Notes: generated by a model not told the origin, from the letters alone. Counted from the first letter of the stretch, positions 45,530-55,294 are shown. The stretch: DNA of 64,000 nt from Pseudomonadota bacterium (GCA_018241325.1 JAFEEB010000010.1:1-64000), one strand, 5' to 3'. Made by a program: numbers and translations.

Positions 45530-46222
45530 ATGGCTCGCAAGTCCTCTTCTTCCATCGACCTCAAGCCCGCGCTTGAGGGTGTCACCCGGCAGTTTCGCGG
45601 CCTCGACTCGCGCGATCCGTCGTCCTGGCCGGCCCTGCCGCGGTATCTCCTGCTGCTTTTCGCGGCCGCGGTGGTGGTCACGATCCTCTGGTTCGTCTGG
45701 CTCAAGGGTGTGGACGAGGAGCTGGAAGGCGAGCGCGCCAAAGAGGTGACGCTGCGCAACGACTACCGGGGCAAGCTGCAAAAGGCGGTCAGCCTGGAGG
45801 AGCTCAAGAAGCAGCGCGCGCAGGTGCAGCAGTACGTGAACCTGCTTGAAAAGCAGCTGCCCAGCAAAGCCGAAATGGATGCGCTGCTGTCCGACATCAA
45901 CCAGGCTGGCTTGGGCCGCAGCTTGCAGTTCGATCTGTTCCGTCCGGGGCAACTGGTCGTCAAGGACTATTACGCCGAATTGCCCATCGCGCTGAAGGTG
46001 ACGGGCCGCTATCACGACATCGGCGCCTTCAGCTCCGACATCGCGCATCTCTCGCGCATCGTCACGCTCAACAACCTGAGCGTGGCCCCCAGCACCGACA
46101 AGGACAAGTCGGGCGCGCTGGTGCTGGAGGCAACCGCCAAGACCTTCCGCTACCTCGACCCCGAGGAAATTGCCGCCCAGCGCAATGCAGCCGCCAAGGC
46201 CAAGCCGGGGGCCAAGAAATGA
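45530..46222 (+). CDS. pilO: Type IV pilus assembly protein PilO
   Basis: Periplasmic partner of PilN, about 230 residues. One N-terminal membrane span (PRYLLLLFAAAVVVTILWFVWL), then a coiled coil (VQQYVNLLEKQLPSKAEMDALLSDINQ) and a ferredoxin-like domain (IALKVTGRYHDIGAFSSDIAHLSRIVTL). I prefer the ATG at 45530, which has AAGGG upstream. A GTG at 45509 overlapping the pilN stop would add seven residues and has no ribosome site. Confidence 0.92.
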   Translation: MARKSSSSIDLKPALEGVTRQFRGLDSRDPSSWPALPRYLLLLFAAAVVVTILWFVWLKGVDEELEGERAKEVTLRNDYRGKLQKAVSLEELKKQRAQVQQYVNLLEKQLPSKAEMDALLSDINQAGLGRSLQFDLFRPGQLVVKDYYAELPIALKVTGRYHDIGAFSSDIAHLSRIVTLNNLSVAPSTDKDKSGALVLEATAKTFRYLDPEEIAAQRNAAAKAKPGAKK

Positions 46223-46764
46223 TCCGCCGCGTGAACGTTTTTTTGCCGGCCGCGTTGTTGCTGGGGCTGCTCGGAGGTTGTGCTCCGGGGCACGAGGACC
46301 TGCGTCAGTGGATGACCGAGCAGCGCAGCCAGATGCGGCCCAACGTGACGCCGCTGTCCGAGCCCAAGAAGTACGTCCCGCAGGACTACGTCGAAAGCGC
46401 CGCGGCCGATCCGTTCGGCAACGAGCGGCTCACGCAGGCCTTGCGGCGCGAATCGGGGGTCAAGGGATCGGACGCCTCGCTCATCACGCCCGAGCTCAAC
46501 CGCCGCAAGGAGCCGCTGGAGGCCTTCCCGCTGGACGCGATGACGATGGTGGGCAGCCTGGATCGCGGCGGCAAGCGGGTGGCGTTGCTGCGGGTGGACA
46601 AGCTCTTGTACCAGGTGAGGGTGGGTGAGCACCTGGGGCAAAACTACGGGCGCGTCACCAAGATTACCGAAGGCGATGTGGTGCTCCGGGAAATCGTCCA
46701 GGACGCCGCTGGGGAATGGATCGAGCGCAACTCGGAGTTGCAGCTCCAGGAGAAGAAACGATGA
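46219..46764 (+). CDS. pilP: Type IV pilus assembly lipoprotein PilP
   Basis: Inner-membrane lipoprotein bridging PilNO to the secretin PilQ. 181 residues. The signal has lipobox LLGGC (about residue 21). After a disordered region with AQRS-type Arg/Gln residues, the beta domain contains GSLDRGGKRVALLRVDKLLYQVRVGEHLGQNYGRVTKITEGDVVLREIVQD, typical of PilP. It overlaps both pilO and pilQ by four bases. Confidence 0.94.
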   Translation: MIRRVNVFLPAALLLGLLGGCAPGHEDLRQWMTEQRSQMRPNVTPLSEPKKYVPQDYVESAAADPFGNERLTQALRRESGVKGSDASLITPELNRRKEPLEAFPLDAMTMVGSLDRGGKRVALLRVDKLLYQVRVGEHLGQNYGRVTKITEGDVVLREIVQDAAGEWIERNSELQLQEKKR

Positions 46765-48908
46765 ACAAGTGGGTGCCAGGCTGGCAACCGTTGCGGATGG
46801 CCGCACTGGGACTGATGGCGTTTGGGGCGGCCACCGCGGCACTGGCCCAGGCGCGCATCGAGTCCATCAGCAGCTCGATTCAGGGCGGCGCCGACGTGGT
46901 GCGCATCGACTTCGATCAGCCTCTGGCGGCGGTGCCGGCGGGTTTCGTCGTGCAGTCGCCCGCGCGCATCGCGCTGGATTTTCCGGGGGTGGTCAGTGGC
47001 CTTGCGCGCAGCAACGTCGAGATCAACCAGGGCAACGTGCGGGCCGCCAACGTGGCGCAGGGCCGTGATCGCACGCGCGTGGTGCTCAACCTGAACCGGC
47101 CGACAACCTACACGGCCGAGTTGCAGGGCCGCTCGGTCCTGGTGAGCCTGGGGGCGGTGGCCACCAGCGCGGCGGTGGCGCCGGCGGCCAGCGTGTTCGC
47201 CGAGAACCAGGCCGACCATACCCAGGCCCTGCGCGACGTCGACTTCCGCCGCAGCACCGACAACGCCGGGCGCGTGGTGGTGGACTTGCCCAGCAACCAG
47301 GTGGGCGTGGACATCAAGCGCCAGGGGCAGAACCTGGTCGTCGAGTTCCTCAAGAGCAGCTTGCCCGAAGGCCTGCGCCGCAAGCTCGATGTGTCCGATT
47401 TCGGCACGCCCGTGCAGACCATCACCACCGTGCAATCGGGCGATCGCGTGCGCATGGTGATCGAGCCCAAGGGTGCGTGGGAGCACAGCGCCTACCAGAG
47501 TGACAACCAGTTGGTCGTCGAGGTGCGCCTGCAAAAGACCAATCCCGACAAGCTGACCCAGGGCCAAGGCTATCGCGGCGAAAAGCTCTCGCTGAATTTT
47601 CAGGACATCGACGTGCGCTCGCTTTTGCAGGTGATCGCCGACTTCACCAACTTCAACATCGTCACCTCCGACTCGGTGCAGGGCAGCCTGACGCTGCGCC
47701 TGAAGGACGTGCCCTGGGACCAGGCGCTGGACATCATCCTGCAGGCCAAGAACCTGGGCATGAAGCGCGTGGGCAACGTGCTGCAGATCGCGCCCAAGGA
47801 TGAAATGGCCGCCAAGGAAAAGGCCGACCTGGAGGCCCAGTCCACCATCCGCAATCTGGAGCCGCTGCGTACCCAGTCGTTTCAACTCAACTACACCAAG
47901 GCGGCAGACATCAAGACCCAGCTGACCGCCACGTCGGGTTCAGGCGGCGGCGCCGGTGGCAGCAACGACGGGCGCCTGCTCAGCTCCCGCGGCAGCGTGA
48001 TTGCCGAGCCGCGCACCAACCAGTTGTTCGTGTCCGACATTCCCTCGCGCCTGGAGCAGATCCAGGACATGATCACCAAGCTCGACGTGCCCGTGCGCCA
48101 GGTGCTGATCGAGGCGCGCATCGTCGAAGCGACGGACACCTTTGGCAAGTCGCTGGGTATCAAGCTGGGCGGCGCCGACTTGCGCGGCATTCGGGGTGGT
48201 GATGCGGGCTATGGAGTGGGTAGCAACCGCGTCGCATTCGGCGGCAACTACAACGCCATCACCTCCACCACCGGGCAGACCGATGCGGGGGGCCTGACCT
48301 CGGCGACATCGCAATTCGTCAACCTGCCCGCGCTGGGTCTGGCGGGCGCCACGCCGGCCAGCTTTGCCATCTCGCTGTTCAGCTCCGCCGCCAACCGCTT
48401 CCTCAACCTCGAGTTGTCTGCGCTCGAGGCCGACGGCAAGGGCAAAATCGTCTCCAGCCCGCGCGTGGTGACGGCCGACCAGACCAAGGCCTTGATCGAG
48501 CAGGGCACCGAGTTCGCCTATCAGCAGGCGACCAGCAGCGGCGCCACGGCCGTGGCCTTCCGCAAGGCGGTGCTCAAGCTGGAGGTCACGCCCCAGATCA
48601 CGCCCGAGGGCAACATCATTCTCGATCTGGACGTCAACAAGGACAGTCCCGGCGGTGTGGTCGAAGGCGCCATGTCCATCAACACCAAGCGCGTCAAGAC
48701 GCAGGTGCTGGTCGAGAACGGTGGCACGGTGGTGATCGGCGGCATCTTCGAGCTGACCGAGAGCGAAAACGAGAACAAGGTGCCGTTCCTGGGCGACGTG
48801 CCGGTGCTCGGCAACCTGTTCAAGCAGCGCACGCGTCAGGCCCAGAAGCAGGAGATGCTGGTGTTCATCACCCCCAAGATGATTTCCGATCGTGGTGGGG
48901 TGCGCTGA
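46761..48908 (+). CDS. pilQ: Type IV pilus secretin PilQ
   Basis: Outer-membrane secretin through which the pilus passes. 715 residues. A signal peptide is followed by two AMIN domains (about 35-135 and 165-260, RVVLNLNRPTTYTAELQG and RMVIEPKGAWEHSAYQ). Next come an STN/secretin N0 domain (ISLNFQDIDVRSLLQVIADFTNFNIVTSDSVQGSLTLRLKDVPWDQALD) and N1 (QLFVSDIPSRLEQIQDMI). The beta-barrel secretin domain contains KVPFLGDVPVLGNLFKQRTR near the end. The start MNKWVPGW at 46761 overlaps pilP. Confidence 0.96.
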   Translation: MNKWVPGWQPLRMAALGLMAFGAATAALAQARIESISSSIQGGADVVRIDFDQPLAAVPAGFVVQSPARIALDFPGVVSGLARSNVEINQGNVRAANVAQGRDRTRVVLNLNRPTTYTAELQGRSVLVSLGAVATSAAVAPAASVFAENQADHTQALRDVDFRRSTDNAGRVVVDLPSNQVGVDIKRQGQNLVVEFLKSSLPEGLRRKLDVSDFGTPVQTITTVQSGDRVRMVIEPKGAWEHSAYQSDNQLVVEVRLQKTNPDKLTQGQGYRGEKLSLNFQDIDVRSLLQVIADFTNFNIVTSDSVQGSLTLRLKDVPWDQALDIILQAKNLGMKRVGNVLQIAPKDEMAAKEKADLEAQSTIRNLEPLRTQSFQLNYTKAADIKTQLTATSGSGGGAGGSNDGRLLSSRGSVIAEPRTNQLFVSDIPSRLEQIQDMITKLDVPVRQVLIEARIVEATDTFGKSLGIKLGGADLRGIRGGDAGYGVGSNRVAFGGNYNAITSTTGQTDAGGLTSATSQFVNLPALGLAGATPASFAISLFSSAANRFLNLELSALEADGKGKIVSSPRVVTADQTKALIEQGTEFAYQQATSSGATAVAFRKAVLKLEVTPQITPEGNIILDLDVNKDSPGGVVEGAMSINTKRVKTQVLVENGGTVVIGGIFELTESENENKVPFLGDVPVLGNLFKQRTRQAQKQEMLVFITPKMISDRGGVR

Positions 48909-48958
48909 GCGCCGCTGCCTGCGTACTGACGAATTGATTTGTTAACCGGATTGACACT

Positions 48959-50398
48959 ATGCGAAAGTTGATTGGAATCGTGGGCCTGGCCGCCGCTGCG
49001 CTGCTGGCCGGGTGCGGTGGCGGGGGCGGCAGCCCGGGCACGACGCACGAGCAGTACAGCATCACCCTGCGCGCAGACCAGACCAGCTTGCCGGTCAATC
49101 TCGGCCATTACCCGGCGGGCATCGGCGTTAGCGCGCCCTTCACCACGACTTTGTATGTCAATGCCAAAGCGGGTGACAACCCGATCCCTGGAGGCGCGGG
49201 GATCTTCGGCTGCAACATTTCCGCTGGCTTGCCATCAGGCGCGTTGTATTACCTCGACGGCAAGAGTGAGCATCAGGACGCTGACGGCAACCCAACGGCC
49301 TATCGTTCCATCACGCTGGACGCCAACTCGGGCGGCAATTCGTTCCACTTCCACGCGGGCGATCAGGCCGGTTCGGGCACGATCACCTGCACGGTGACCG
49401 ATCCGCGCGACAAGCAGGTCTACAGCGCCAGTGTCAACATCACCGTGGGCGGCGGCTCGGGCAGCGGCATGCCGGCCAGTATCCGGGGCACGGTCAACGC
49501 GCCGTACGTCGGCTCGCAATTCAACGTCAACAACCTGCGCAACAACGTGGGCGTCCAGGTCCTGGTGATGGATGACATGAGTCAGCCCGTGCCTGCCCCA
49601 GCCGCAGCCAACGTGCAGGTCCGGATCCTGCCGACCTCGGCTTCGGCCGGTGCGCGCCTGCTGCTGGGCAAGCAAAGCGGCAGCGTGGTGCAGGCACAGA
49701 CGCAAGGCGGCGTGGCCAGCTTCTCGCTGTCCAGCGGCCCGAGCAGCGGGCTCATCCTGCTGGAGCTGACGACGGACCGTGCCGACAACAATGTCGCCAA
49801 CGGCCTGCAGGACCCGATCGTGCAGTGGGCGGTGGTGCAGGTGATCGACGGCATTTCGACCACGCCGCTGGTTTTTGCGGCCACGTCGCTGACGGTCCCC
49901 AACGGCACGCCGTATGGCCAGGCGCTGACGGCCACGGGTGGCACATTGCCGTATTCCTGGCAGGCGCTCGGCGCCCTGCCCAACGGCCTGACGCTGAGCA
50001 GCACAGGGGTGATCGGTGGCACGCCCAAGGCGCCGCCGGGAACGTACGTGGTGACCGTGCGCGTCACCGATGCGCTGGGTGCGACGGTCGATGCGGCCAT
50101 CACGCTGAACATCACGGGTCCCATGTCGCCGCCGCTGGTGTTCACCGCGCCGACGGTCACGGCCGTGCCGAATCAGGCCTTTTCGTTCGCCCTGTCGGCT
50201 TCAGGGGGGCGGCCGGGCTACACCTGGGCGGCGCTGGGCGCCATGCCGGCTGGCCTGACGCTCAGTCCTGCGGGTGTGATCAGCGGCACGCCCACCGCCG
50301 CCGGCACGTTTACCGTGGCCGTCAGCGTGACGGACAGCGAAGGCACCTCCGTCAACGGCAACGTCACGATCACGGTGACTGCTCCTGCCACCCCCTGA
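48959..50398 (+). CDS. Putative Ig-domain lipoprotein downstream of pilQ
   Basis: 479 residues with a lipobox signal ([10 protein letters not shown], then a run of glycines), so it is likely an outer-membrane or surface lipoprotein. The C-terminal half has two He_PIG-type putative Ig domains with repeated '[34 protein letters not shown]' and '[31 protein letters not shown]' blocks, each followed by [13 protein letters not shown] or [13 protein letters not shown]. The N-terminal half (about 30-330) has beta-strand patterns and Cys residues, with no family I can name. It is an accessory gene between pilQ and aroK, perhaps an adhesin-like partner of pili. The stop lies in a CCCCTGAGGGGGC palindrome. 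Confidence 0.8.
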   Translation: MRKLIGIVGLAAAALLAGCGGGGGSPGTTHEQYSITLRADQTSLPVNLGHYPAGIGVSAPFTTTLYVNAKAGDNPIPGGAGIFGCNISAGLPSGALYYLDGKSEHQDADGNPTAYRSITLDANSGGNSFHFHAGDQAGSGTITCTVTDPRDKQVYSASVNITVGGGSGSGMPASIRGTVNAPYVGSQFNVNNLRNNVGVQVLVMDDMSQPVPAPAAANVQVRILPTSASAGARLLLGKQSGSVVQAQTQGGVASFSLSSGPSSGLILLELTTDRADNNVANGLQDPIVQWAVVQVIDGISTTPLVFAATSLTVPNGTPYGQALTATGGTLPYSWQALGALPNGLTLSSTGVIGGTPKAPPGTYVVTVRVTDALGATVDAAITLNITGPMSPPLVFTAPTVTAVPNQAFSFALSASGGRPGYTWAALGAMPAGLTLSPAGVISGTPTAAGTFTVAVSVTDSEGTSVNGNVTITVTAPATP

Positions 50399-50486
50399 GG
50401 GGGCGTGGCGGCCCGTCACGGCCGGCTCGCCGCCCTCGAAGGCGGCGTCGGACCGGTGACGGATCGCCTTTCGGCGTCTTGATACC

Positions 50487-50513
50487 ATCCCCGGCATGTC
50501 CGGGGATTTTTTT
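50487..50513 (+). terminator. Intrinsic terminator ending two bases before the aroK start
   Basis: ATCCCCGG (50487-50494) pairs with CCGGGGAT (50500-50507), followed by seven T (50507-50513). The aroK ATG is at 50516 and its only ribosome-site candidate (GGGGA at 50502-50506) is inside the stem. Either a separator after the Ig-lipoprotein or an attenuator of aroK-aroB. Confidence 0.8.
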
Positions 50514-50515
50514 CG

Positions 50516-51034
50516 ATGATCAGTCTGATTGGCATGCCCGGCAGCGGCAAATCCACGGTGGGCCGCTCGCTGGCGCACCGCATGCAGTTGCCGTTTTCGG
50601 ATTCCGACGCGGTGATCGAGCAGCGCCTGGGCTGCGCCATCCGGGACTATTTCGAGCGCGAGGGCGAGGCTGCGTTTCGCGACGTCGAGCAGGCGGTGAT
50701 CGACGAGCTCACCCAGGGCGAGCCGCGCGTGCTGGCCACCGGGGGCGGCGTGGTGCTGCGCAGCGCCAATCGCCAGCGCCTGCGCGGGCGCGGCACGGTG
50801 ATTTATTTGCGGTCGTCGGCCGAGGCGCTGTACCGGCGCCTCAGGCACGACACCAAGCGGCCGCTGCTGCAGGTGCGCGACCCGCTCCAGCGCCTGCGGG
50901 AGCTGTATGCGCAGCGCGACCCGCTGTATCGCGAGTGCGCGCATTTCGTTCTGGACACGCACGGCTCCTCGCTGTCGATGCTGGTGGGGCGCATCATGAT
51001 GCAGCTGGAGCTGATGTCGCCCGGCGCGCCTTGA
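50516..51034 (+). CDS. aroK: Shikimate kinase
   Basis: Phosphorylates shikimate at the 3-hydroxyl in aromatic amino acid synthesis. 172 residues. P-loop [11 protein letters not shown] (6-16), shikimate-binding [10 protein letters not shown] with the catalytic Asp, [10 protein letters not shown], and lid R in RPLLQVRDP. No in-frame start exists upstream before a stop, so the ATG immediately after the terminator T-run is forced. A seven-codon frame (MSGDFFR) ends on this ATG (ATGA). aroB follows. Confidence 0.94.
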   Translation: MISLIGMPGSGKSTVGRSLAHRMQLPFSDSDAVIEQRLGCAIRDYFEREGEAAFRDVEQAVIDELTQGEPRVLATGGGVVLRSANRQRLRGRGTVIYLRSSAEALYRRLRHDTKRPLLQVRDPLQRLRELYAQRDPLYRECAHFVLDTHGSSLSMLVGRIMMQLELMSPGAP

Positions 51035-51087
51035 TGCACCTCGGCGGGCGCGCCGGCGTGCGGGCCGGCCCACTACACTCGCCTTCT

Positions 51088-52206
51088 ATGCAACACACGC
51101 CCCGCCAGGCAGGCACACCGTGCGTCCCCATCGACCTGGGCGAACGCAGCTACCCCATCCTCATCGGCAGCGGCCTGCTGGCCGACCCGTCCGCATTCGA
51201 TGCCGCTCCCGCCGGCACCGATGCGTTGGTCGTCACCAACACGACCGTGGCGCCCCTGTATGGCGAGCGGCTGGCCGCAGCGCTGGCGCCGCGCCACCGC
51301 CGCGTACACCAACTCGCCCTGCCCGACGGCGAGCAGCACAAGGACTGGGCCACGCTCAACCTGATCTTCGATGCGCTGCTCACGCACGGCGCGGACCGCA
51401 AGACGGTGCTGTACGCGCTGGGTGGCGGCGTGGTGGGCGACATGACCGGCTTTGCCGCCGCCTGCTACATGCGCGGCGTGCCCTTCGTGCAGGTGCCCAC
51501 CACGCTGCTGGCGCAGGTCGATTCGTCGGTGGGCGGCAAGACCGCCATCAACCACCCGCTCGGCAAGAACATGATCGGCGCGTTTTATCAGCCGCTGGCC
51601 GTGGTGTGCGACCTGGATGTCCTCAAAACCTTGCCCGCGCGCGAGCTCTCGGCCGGCCTGGCCGAGGTCATCAAGTACGGGCCGATCGCCGACATGGCCT
51701 TCTTCGACTGGATCGAGTCGCACATCGACGCCTTGCGGGCGCTGGACGCCGACGCGCTGGCGCATGCCGTGCGGCGCAGTTGCGAGATCAAGGCCGCCGT
51801 GGTGGGCCAGGACGAGCGCGAAGCCGGCCTGCGCGCCATCCTCAACTTTGGCCACACCTTCGGCCATGCCATCGAGGCCGGCCTGGGCTACGGCGCCTGG
51901 TTGCATGGCGAGGGCGTGGCCGCCGGCATGGTGATGGCGGCGCATCTGTCATGCGAGCTGGGCGGGGTCGATGCCGCTTTCGTGCAGCGCCTCGCCACAC
52001 TGATCGAGCGCGCCGGGCTGCCCGTGCGTGGCGCCGTGATCGACGCGCACGACAACGCCGGGCGCTACCTGGAGCTGATGCGCGTGGACAAGAAGGCCGA
52101 GGCCGGCGAGATCCGCTTTGTGCTCATCGACGGGCCCGGCCGCGCCGTGGTGCGCGCCGCGCCGGACGCGCTGGTGCGGGCCGTGATCGACCGGTGCTGT
52201 GCTTGA
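51088..52206 (+). CDS. aroB: 3-dehydroquinate synthase
   Basis: NAD- and metal-dependent cyclisation of DAHP to 3-dehydroquinate. 372 residues from [18 protein letters not shown]. The nucleotide-binding [46 protein letters not shown] block and the metal site [27 protein letters not shown] are complete. It lies 53 bases after aroK in the widespread aroK-aroB-dgt order. The frame continues upstream without a family match, so the shorter start is used. Confidence 0.96.
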   Translation: MQHTPRQAGTPCVPIDLGERSYPILIGSGLLADPSAFDAAPAGTDALVVTNTTVAPLYGERLAAALAPRHRRVHQLALPDGEQHKDWATLNLIFDALLTHGADRKTVLYALGGGVVGDMTGFAAACYMRGVPFVQVPTTLLAQVDSSVGGKTAINHPLGKNMIGAFYQPLAVVCDLDVLKTLPARELSAGLAEVIKYGPIADMAFFDWIESHIDALRALDADALAHAVRRSCEIKAAVVGQDEREAGLRAILNFGHTFGHAIEAGLGYGAWLHGEGVAAGMVMAAHLSCELGGVDAAFVQRLATLIERAGLPVRGAVIDAHDNAGRYLELMRVDKKAEAGEIRFVLIDGPGRAVVRAAPDALVRAVIDRCCA

Positions 52207-52217
52207 ATACTATAAAT

Positions 52218-52265
52218 TAGATAGCTGTTCGCGCTTGATTGACGGGCGCTGGAGGCCAATTTGAC
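52218..52265 (+). repeat. Repeat B, copy 8
   Basis: TAGATAGCTGTTCGCGCTTG then ACGGGCGCTGGAGGCCAATT and TGAC. This is the best-preserved copy. It overlaps the first five bases of dgt and contains its GGAGG ribosome site and TTG start. Confidence 0.85.
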
Positions 52266-53418
52266 TCCGATTCACGGTGCGCTGGCCGCCTGCGCCAGCG
52301 ACCCCGCCCGCACGCGCGGCCGCCTGCACCCGGTCACGCCCGCGCCCACGCGCAACGCCTTTCAGCGCGACCGCGACCGCATCGTGCACTCCAGCGCGTT
52401 TCGCCGGCTGGTCTACAAGACGCAGGTGTTCCTCAACCACGAAGGGGATCTGTTTCGCACGCGCCTGACGCATTCGCTGGAGGTGGCGCAGCTGGCGCGC
52501 GACATCGCCCGCGCGCTGGGCTTGCACGAGGACCTGGTCGAGGCCGTCGCCCTGGCGCACGACCTGGGGCACACGCCCTTCGGCCACGCCGGCCAGGACG
52601 CGCTCAACGACTGCATGCGCGCGCACGGCGGTTTCGAGCACAACCTGCAAAGCCTGCGCGTGGTGGACGTGCTGGAGCGCCGCTACCCCGAGCACGACGG
52701 CATCAACCTGACCTTCGAGACGCGCGAGGGCATCTTGAAGCACTGCTCGCCCGCCAACGCGCGCCGCATCGAGGCGCGCGAGCCCGGCGGCGTGGCGCGA
52801 CGCTTCATCGAAGGGACTCAGCCCAGCCTGGAGGCGCAACTGGCCAACCTGGCCGACGAGATCGCCTACAACGCGCACGACATCGACGACGGCGTGCGCT
52901 CGGGCCTGCTCACGCTGGCCCAACTGGCCGAGGTGCCGCTGTTTGCCGGCCACCAGGCCGCCGCGCTGCACGATCACCCGCATCTGGCCAAGCCGGCGCA
53001 GGGCCGGCGCTTGTTGTACGAGTCGATCCGCCGCATGCTCTCGGCCCAGGTCTATGACGTGATCGCCACCACCCGCGCCGCCATCGACGCCGCCGCGCCT
53101 CAGGATGCCGACGCCGCGCGCCACATGGGTCCGCTGGTGCGCTTTGGCGCCGACATGCGCGCCCAGTCCACCGCGCTCAAGCGCTTTTTGTTTGCCCGGC
53201 TCTACCGCCACCCGCAGGTGATGGAGACCACGGCGCGCGGCCAGCAGGTGGTGCGCGAGCTGTTTGCCATCTACCTTGATGCGGCGGACGGGCTGCCGCC
53301 CGAATTTGCCGGCAGCGCCGATCGCCCGCGCGCCGTGGCCGACTACATCGCCGGGATGACCGACCGCTTTGCCCTGCGCGAGCACGAGCGCCTGACCGGG
53401 CAAAGGCTGTTTGCATGA
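52261..53418 (+). CDS. dgt: Deoxyguanosinetriphosphate triphosphohydrolase-like protein
   Basis: HD-domain dNTPase that removes triphosphate from dGTP and related nucleotides. 385 residues. Substrate and metal motifs: RDRDRIVHSSAFRRLVYKTQVF, HSLEVAQLARDIARALG, the HD pair HDLGHTPFGHAG, and DEIAYNAHDIDDGVRSG. The start is TTG at 52261, six bases after GGAG, both supplied by repeat B. No ATG occurs nearby in frame. The stop overlaps the MFS gene (ATGA). Confidence 0.92.
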   Translation: MTPIHGALAACASDPARTRGRLHPVTPAPTRNAFQRDRDRIVHSSAFRRLVYKTQVFLNHEGDLFRTRLTHSLEVAQLARDIARALGLHEDLVEAVALAHDLGHTPFGHAGQDALNDCMRAHGGFEHNLQSLRVVDVLERRYPEHDGINLTFETREGILKHCSPANARRIEAREPGGVARRFIEGTQPSLEAQLANLADEIAYNAHDIDDGVRSGLLTLAQLAEVPLFAGHQAAALHDHPHLAKPAQGRRLLYESIRRMLSAQVYDVIATTRAAIDAAAPQDADAARHMGPLVRFGADMRAQSTALKRFLFARLYRHPQVMETTARGQQVVRELFAIYLDAADGLPPEFAGSADRPRAVADYIAGMTDRFALREHERLTGQRLFA

Positions 53419-54623
53419 GCACCCCCGCCTTCAGCCGCAACGCGTCCTGGGTCATCGTGCTGGCCGGCGTGGCCGCGGCCCTGCACGTGGGCAAGCTGCC
53501 GCCGGCCGTGCCTGCGTTGCAGCAGGCCATGGGCATCAGCCTGGTGCAGGCGGGGTTCTTGCTGTCGCTGGTGCAGCTGGGCGCCGTGCTGCTGGGTCTG
53601 GTGGCCGGGCTGCTGGCCGACGGCGTGGGCCTGCGCCGCTGCATGCTCGCCGGCCTGACCCTGCTCACCGTGGCTGGCCTGGCCGGGGCCGCGGCGCGCA
53701 ACGCCCACGATCTGCTGCTGCTGCGCGCGCTCGAGGGCGTGGGCTTTTTGCTGACCACCGTGCCCGCGCCCAGCCTGCTGCGCCGCGCCGTGGCGCCGGG
53801 GCAGCTCACGCGCATGCTGGGCGTGTGGAGTGCCTACATGCCCTTTGGTACGGCGCTGGCCTTGCTGGCCGGGCCGCTGCTGATGGACGCGGTCGGCTGG
53901 CGCGGCTGGTGGGTGCTGACGGCGCTGTGCACCGCCGTCATGCTGGCGTGGCTGCCGCTGGCCGTGCCGCGCGACGTGCGGCCCGCCCCGGGCGCGCACG
54001 GCGCCGCCCCCGCGGCCGAGCCCTGGCATCGGCGCCTGGCCATCACGCTGCGCGCGCCCGGCCCCTGGCTGGCGGCGCTGACGTTTGCCGTGTACGCCGC
54101 GCAGTGGCTGGCCGTCATCGGCTTCTTGCCCACGCTCTACCAGCAGTCGGGCTGGGGCGGCGCGCTGGGCGCGGTGCTGACGGCCACGGTGGCCGCCGTC
54201 AACATGGTGGGCAACATCATGGCCGGGCGCCTGCTGCACCGCGGGGTGAACGCGCGCAGCGTGCTGTGGTCCGGCTTTGCCGCCATGGCCCTGGGTGCCT
54301 GGCTGGCCTTCGGCAGTGCCACGCTCGATGCGCCGGTGCTGCGCTATGGCGGGGCGCTGCTGTTTTCCACCGTGGGCGGCCTGATCCCCGGCGCGCTGTT
54401 CGCGCTGGCGCCGCGCGTGGCGCCGGGCGAGGGCCACATCGCCACCACCGTGGGCTGGATCCAGCAGTGGTCGGCCATCGGCCAGATGAGCGGCCCGCCG
54501 GCGGTCGCGTGGGTGGCCAGCCGCGTGGGTGGCTGGGACTGGACCTGGGCCGTGACCGGTGCGTACGGCGCCGTGGGGCTGGTGCTGGCGTGGTGCCTGC
54601 AGCGGCGCGGCCTGCGGCGGTGA
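53415..54623 (+). CDS. Major facilitator superfamily transporter (CynX/NimT-like)
   Basis: 402-residue permease with twelve hydrophobic segments. The MFS loop 2-3 signature is GLVAGLLADGVGLRRCMLAGLTL. The central loop (about 190-215) is Pro/Ala-rich, joining two six-helix halves. It resembles the cyanate/nitroimidazole branch of MFS; the substrate is unknown. It overlaps dgt by four bases, so it is co-translated. Confidence 0.88.
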   Translation: MSTPAFSRNASWVIVLAGVAAALHVGKLPPAVPALQQAMGISLVQAGFLLSLVQLGAVLLGLVAGLLADGVGLRRCMLAGLTLLTVAGLAGAAARNAHDLLLLRALEGVGFLLTTVPAPSLLRRAVAPGQLTRMLGVWSAYMPFGTALALLAGPLLMDAVGWRGWWVLTALCTAVMLAWLPLAVPRDVRPAPGAHGAAPAAEPWHRRLAITLRAPGPWLAALTFAVYAAQWLAVIGFLPTLYQQSGWGGALGAVLTATVAAVNMVGNIMAGRLLHRGVNARSVLWSGFAAMALGAWLAFGSATLDAPVLRYGGALLFSTVGGLIPGALFALAPRVAPGEGHIATTVGWIQQWSAIGQMSGPPAVAWVASRVGGWDWTWAVTGAYGAVGLVLAWCLQRRGLRR

Positions 54624-54648
54624 GTGGCGGCGGTGGTGTAATCCGGTC

Positions 54649-55209
54649 ATGCCCACCATTGCCCCCGCCATCGCCATCGCCGACACGCGCCGCTGGCTCG
54701 AGCGCGCCGTCATCGGCCTGAACCTGTGCCCCTTCGCCAAGGCGCCCCACGTCAAGGGCCAGATCCACTACGCCGTGTGCAGCGGCGGCGGGCGCGCCGA
54801 GTTGCTGGCCGCCCTGCGCGCCGAGCTGCAGGCTCTGGTCGATGCCGACCCGCAAGAGCGCGAGACCACGCTGCTCGTCGTGCCCGACCAGTTCGCCGAC
54901 TTTCTGGACTTCAACGACTTTCTGGACGACGCTGAAGCGCTGCTGGACGACATGGCGCTGCACGGCGTGCTGCAGATCGCGCCCTTTCACCCGCGCTTTC
55001 AGTTTGGCGGCACCGACGAGGACGACATCACCAACGCCAGCAACCGCTCGCCCTGGCCCACGCTGCACCTGCTGCGCGAGGCCAGCGTGGACCGCGCCGT
55101 CGAGTCCTTTCCCGAAGCCGAAGCGATCTTCGAGGCCAACATGGCCACGCTGGAGAAGCTGGGGCCCGAGGGCTGGGCGGCGCTGGGGGTGGGGCCGTCG
55201 AAGCCATGA
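54649..55209 (+). CDS. DUF1415 family protein
   Basis: 186 residues from MPTIAPAIAIADTRRWLERAVIGLNLCPFAKAP, matching DUF1415 (N-terminal W-x-x-x-A-V-I-x-L-N-L-C-P-F). Further marks are TTLLVVPDQFADFLDFNDFLDDAEALLDD, LQIAPFHPRFQFGG and NRSPWPTLHLLREASVDRAV. The conserved Cys and Asp/His suggest enzymatic function, but none is known. The ATG is 25 bases after the transporter stop. Confidence 0.88.
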   Translation: MPTIAPAIAIADTRRWLERAVIGLNLCPFAKAPHVKGQIHYAVCSGGGRAELLAALRAELQALVDADPQERETTLLVVPDQFADFLDFNDFLDDAEALLDDMALHGVLQIAPFHPRFQFGGTDEDDITNASNRSPWPTLHLLREASVDRAVESFPEAEAIFEANMATLEKLGPEGWAALGVGPSKP

Positions 55210-55227
55210 GCCCGCTTGCTTCAAAAA

Positions 55228-55275
55228 AGAGAGCTGCTTGCGCTTTGCCTGCGGGCGCTAGAGGCGCAAATCGTC
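55228..55275 (+). repeat. Repeat B, copy 9
   Basis: AGAGAGCTGCTTGCGCTTTG then GGGCGCTAGAGGCGCAAATC. It lies between DUF1415 and the methyltransferase, followed 20 bases later by repeat C2. Confidence 0.75.
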
Positions 55276-55294
55276 ATATTCATGAGGCCCCGCG

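Noticed and set aside
49825-51087. N-terminal extension of AroB over the Ig-lipoprotein and aroK
   Set aside because: The extension overlaps two well-supported genes and has low-complexity composition.
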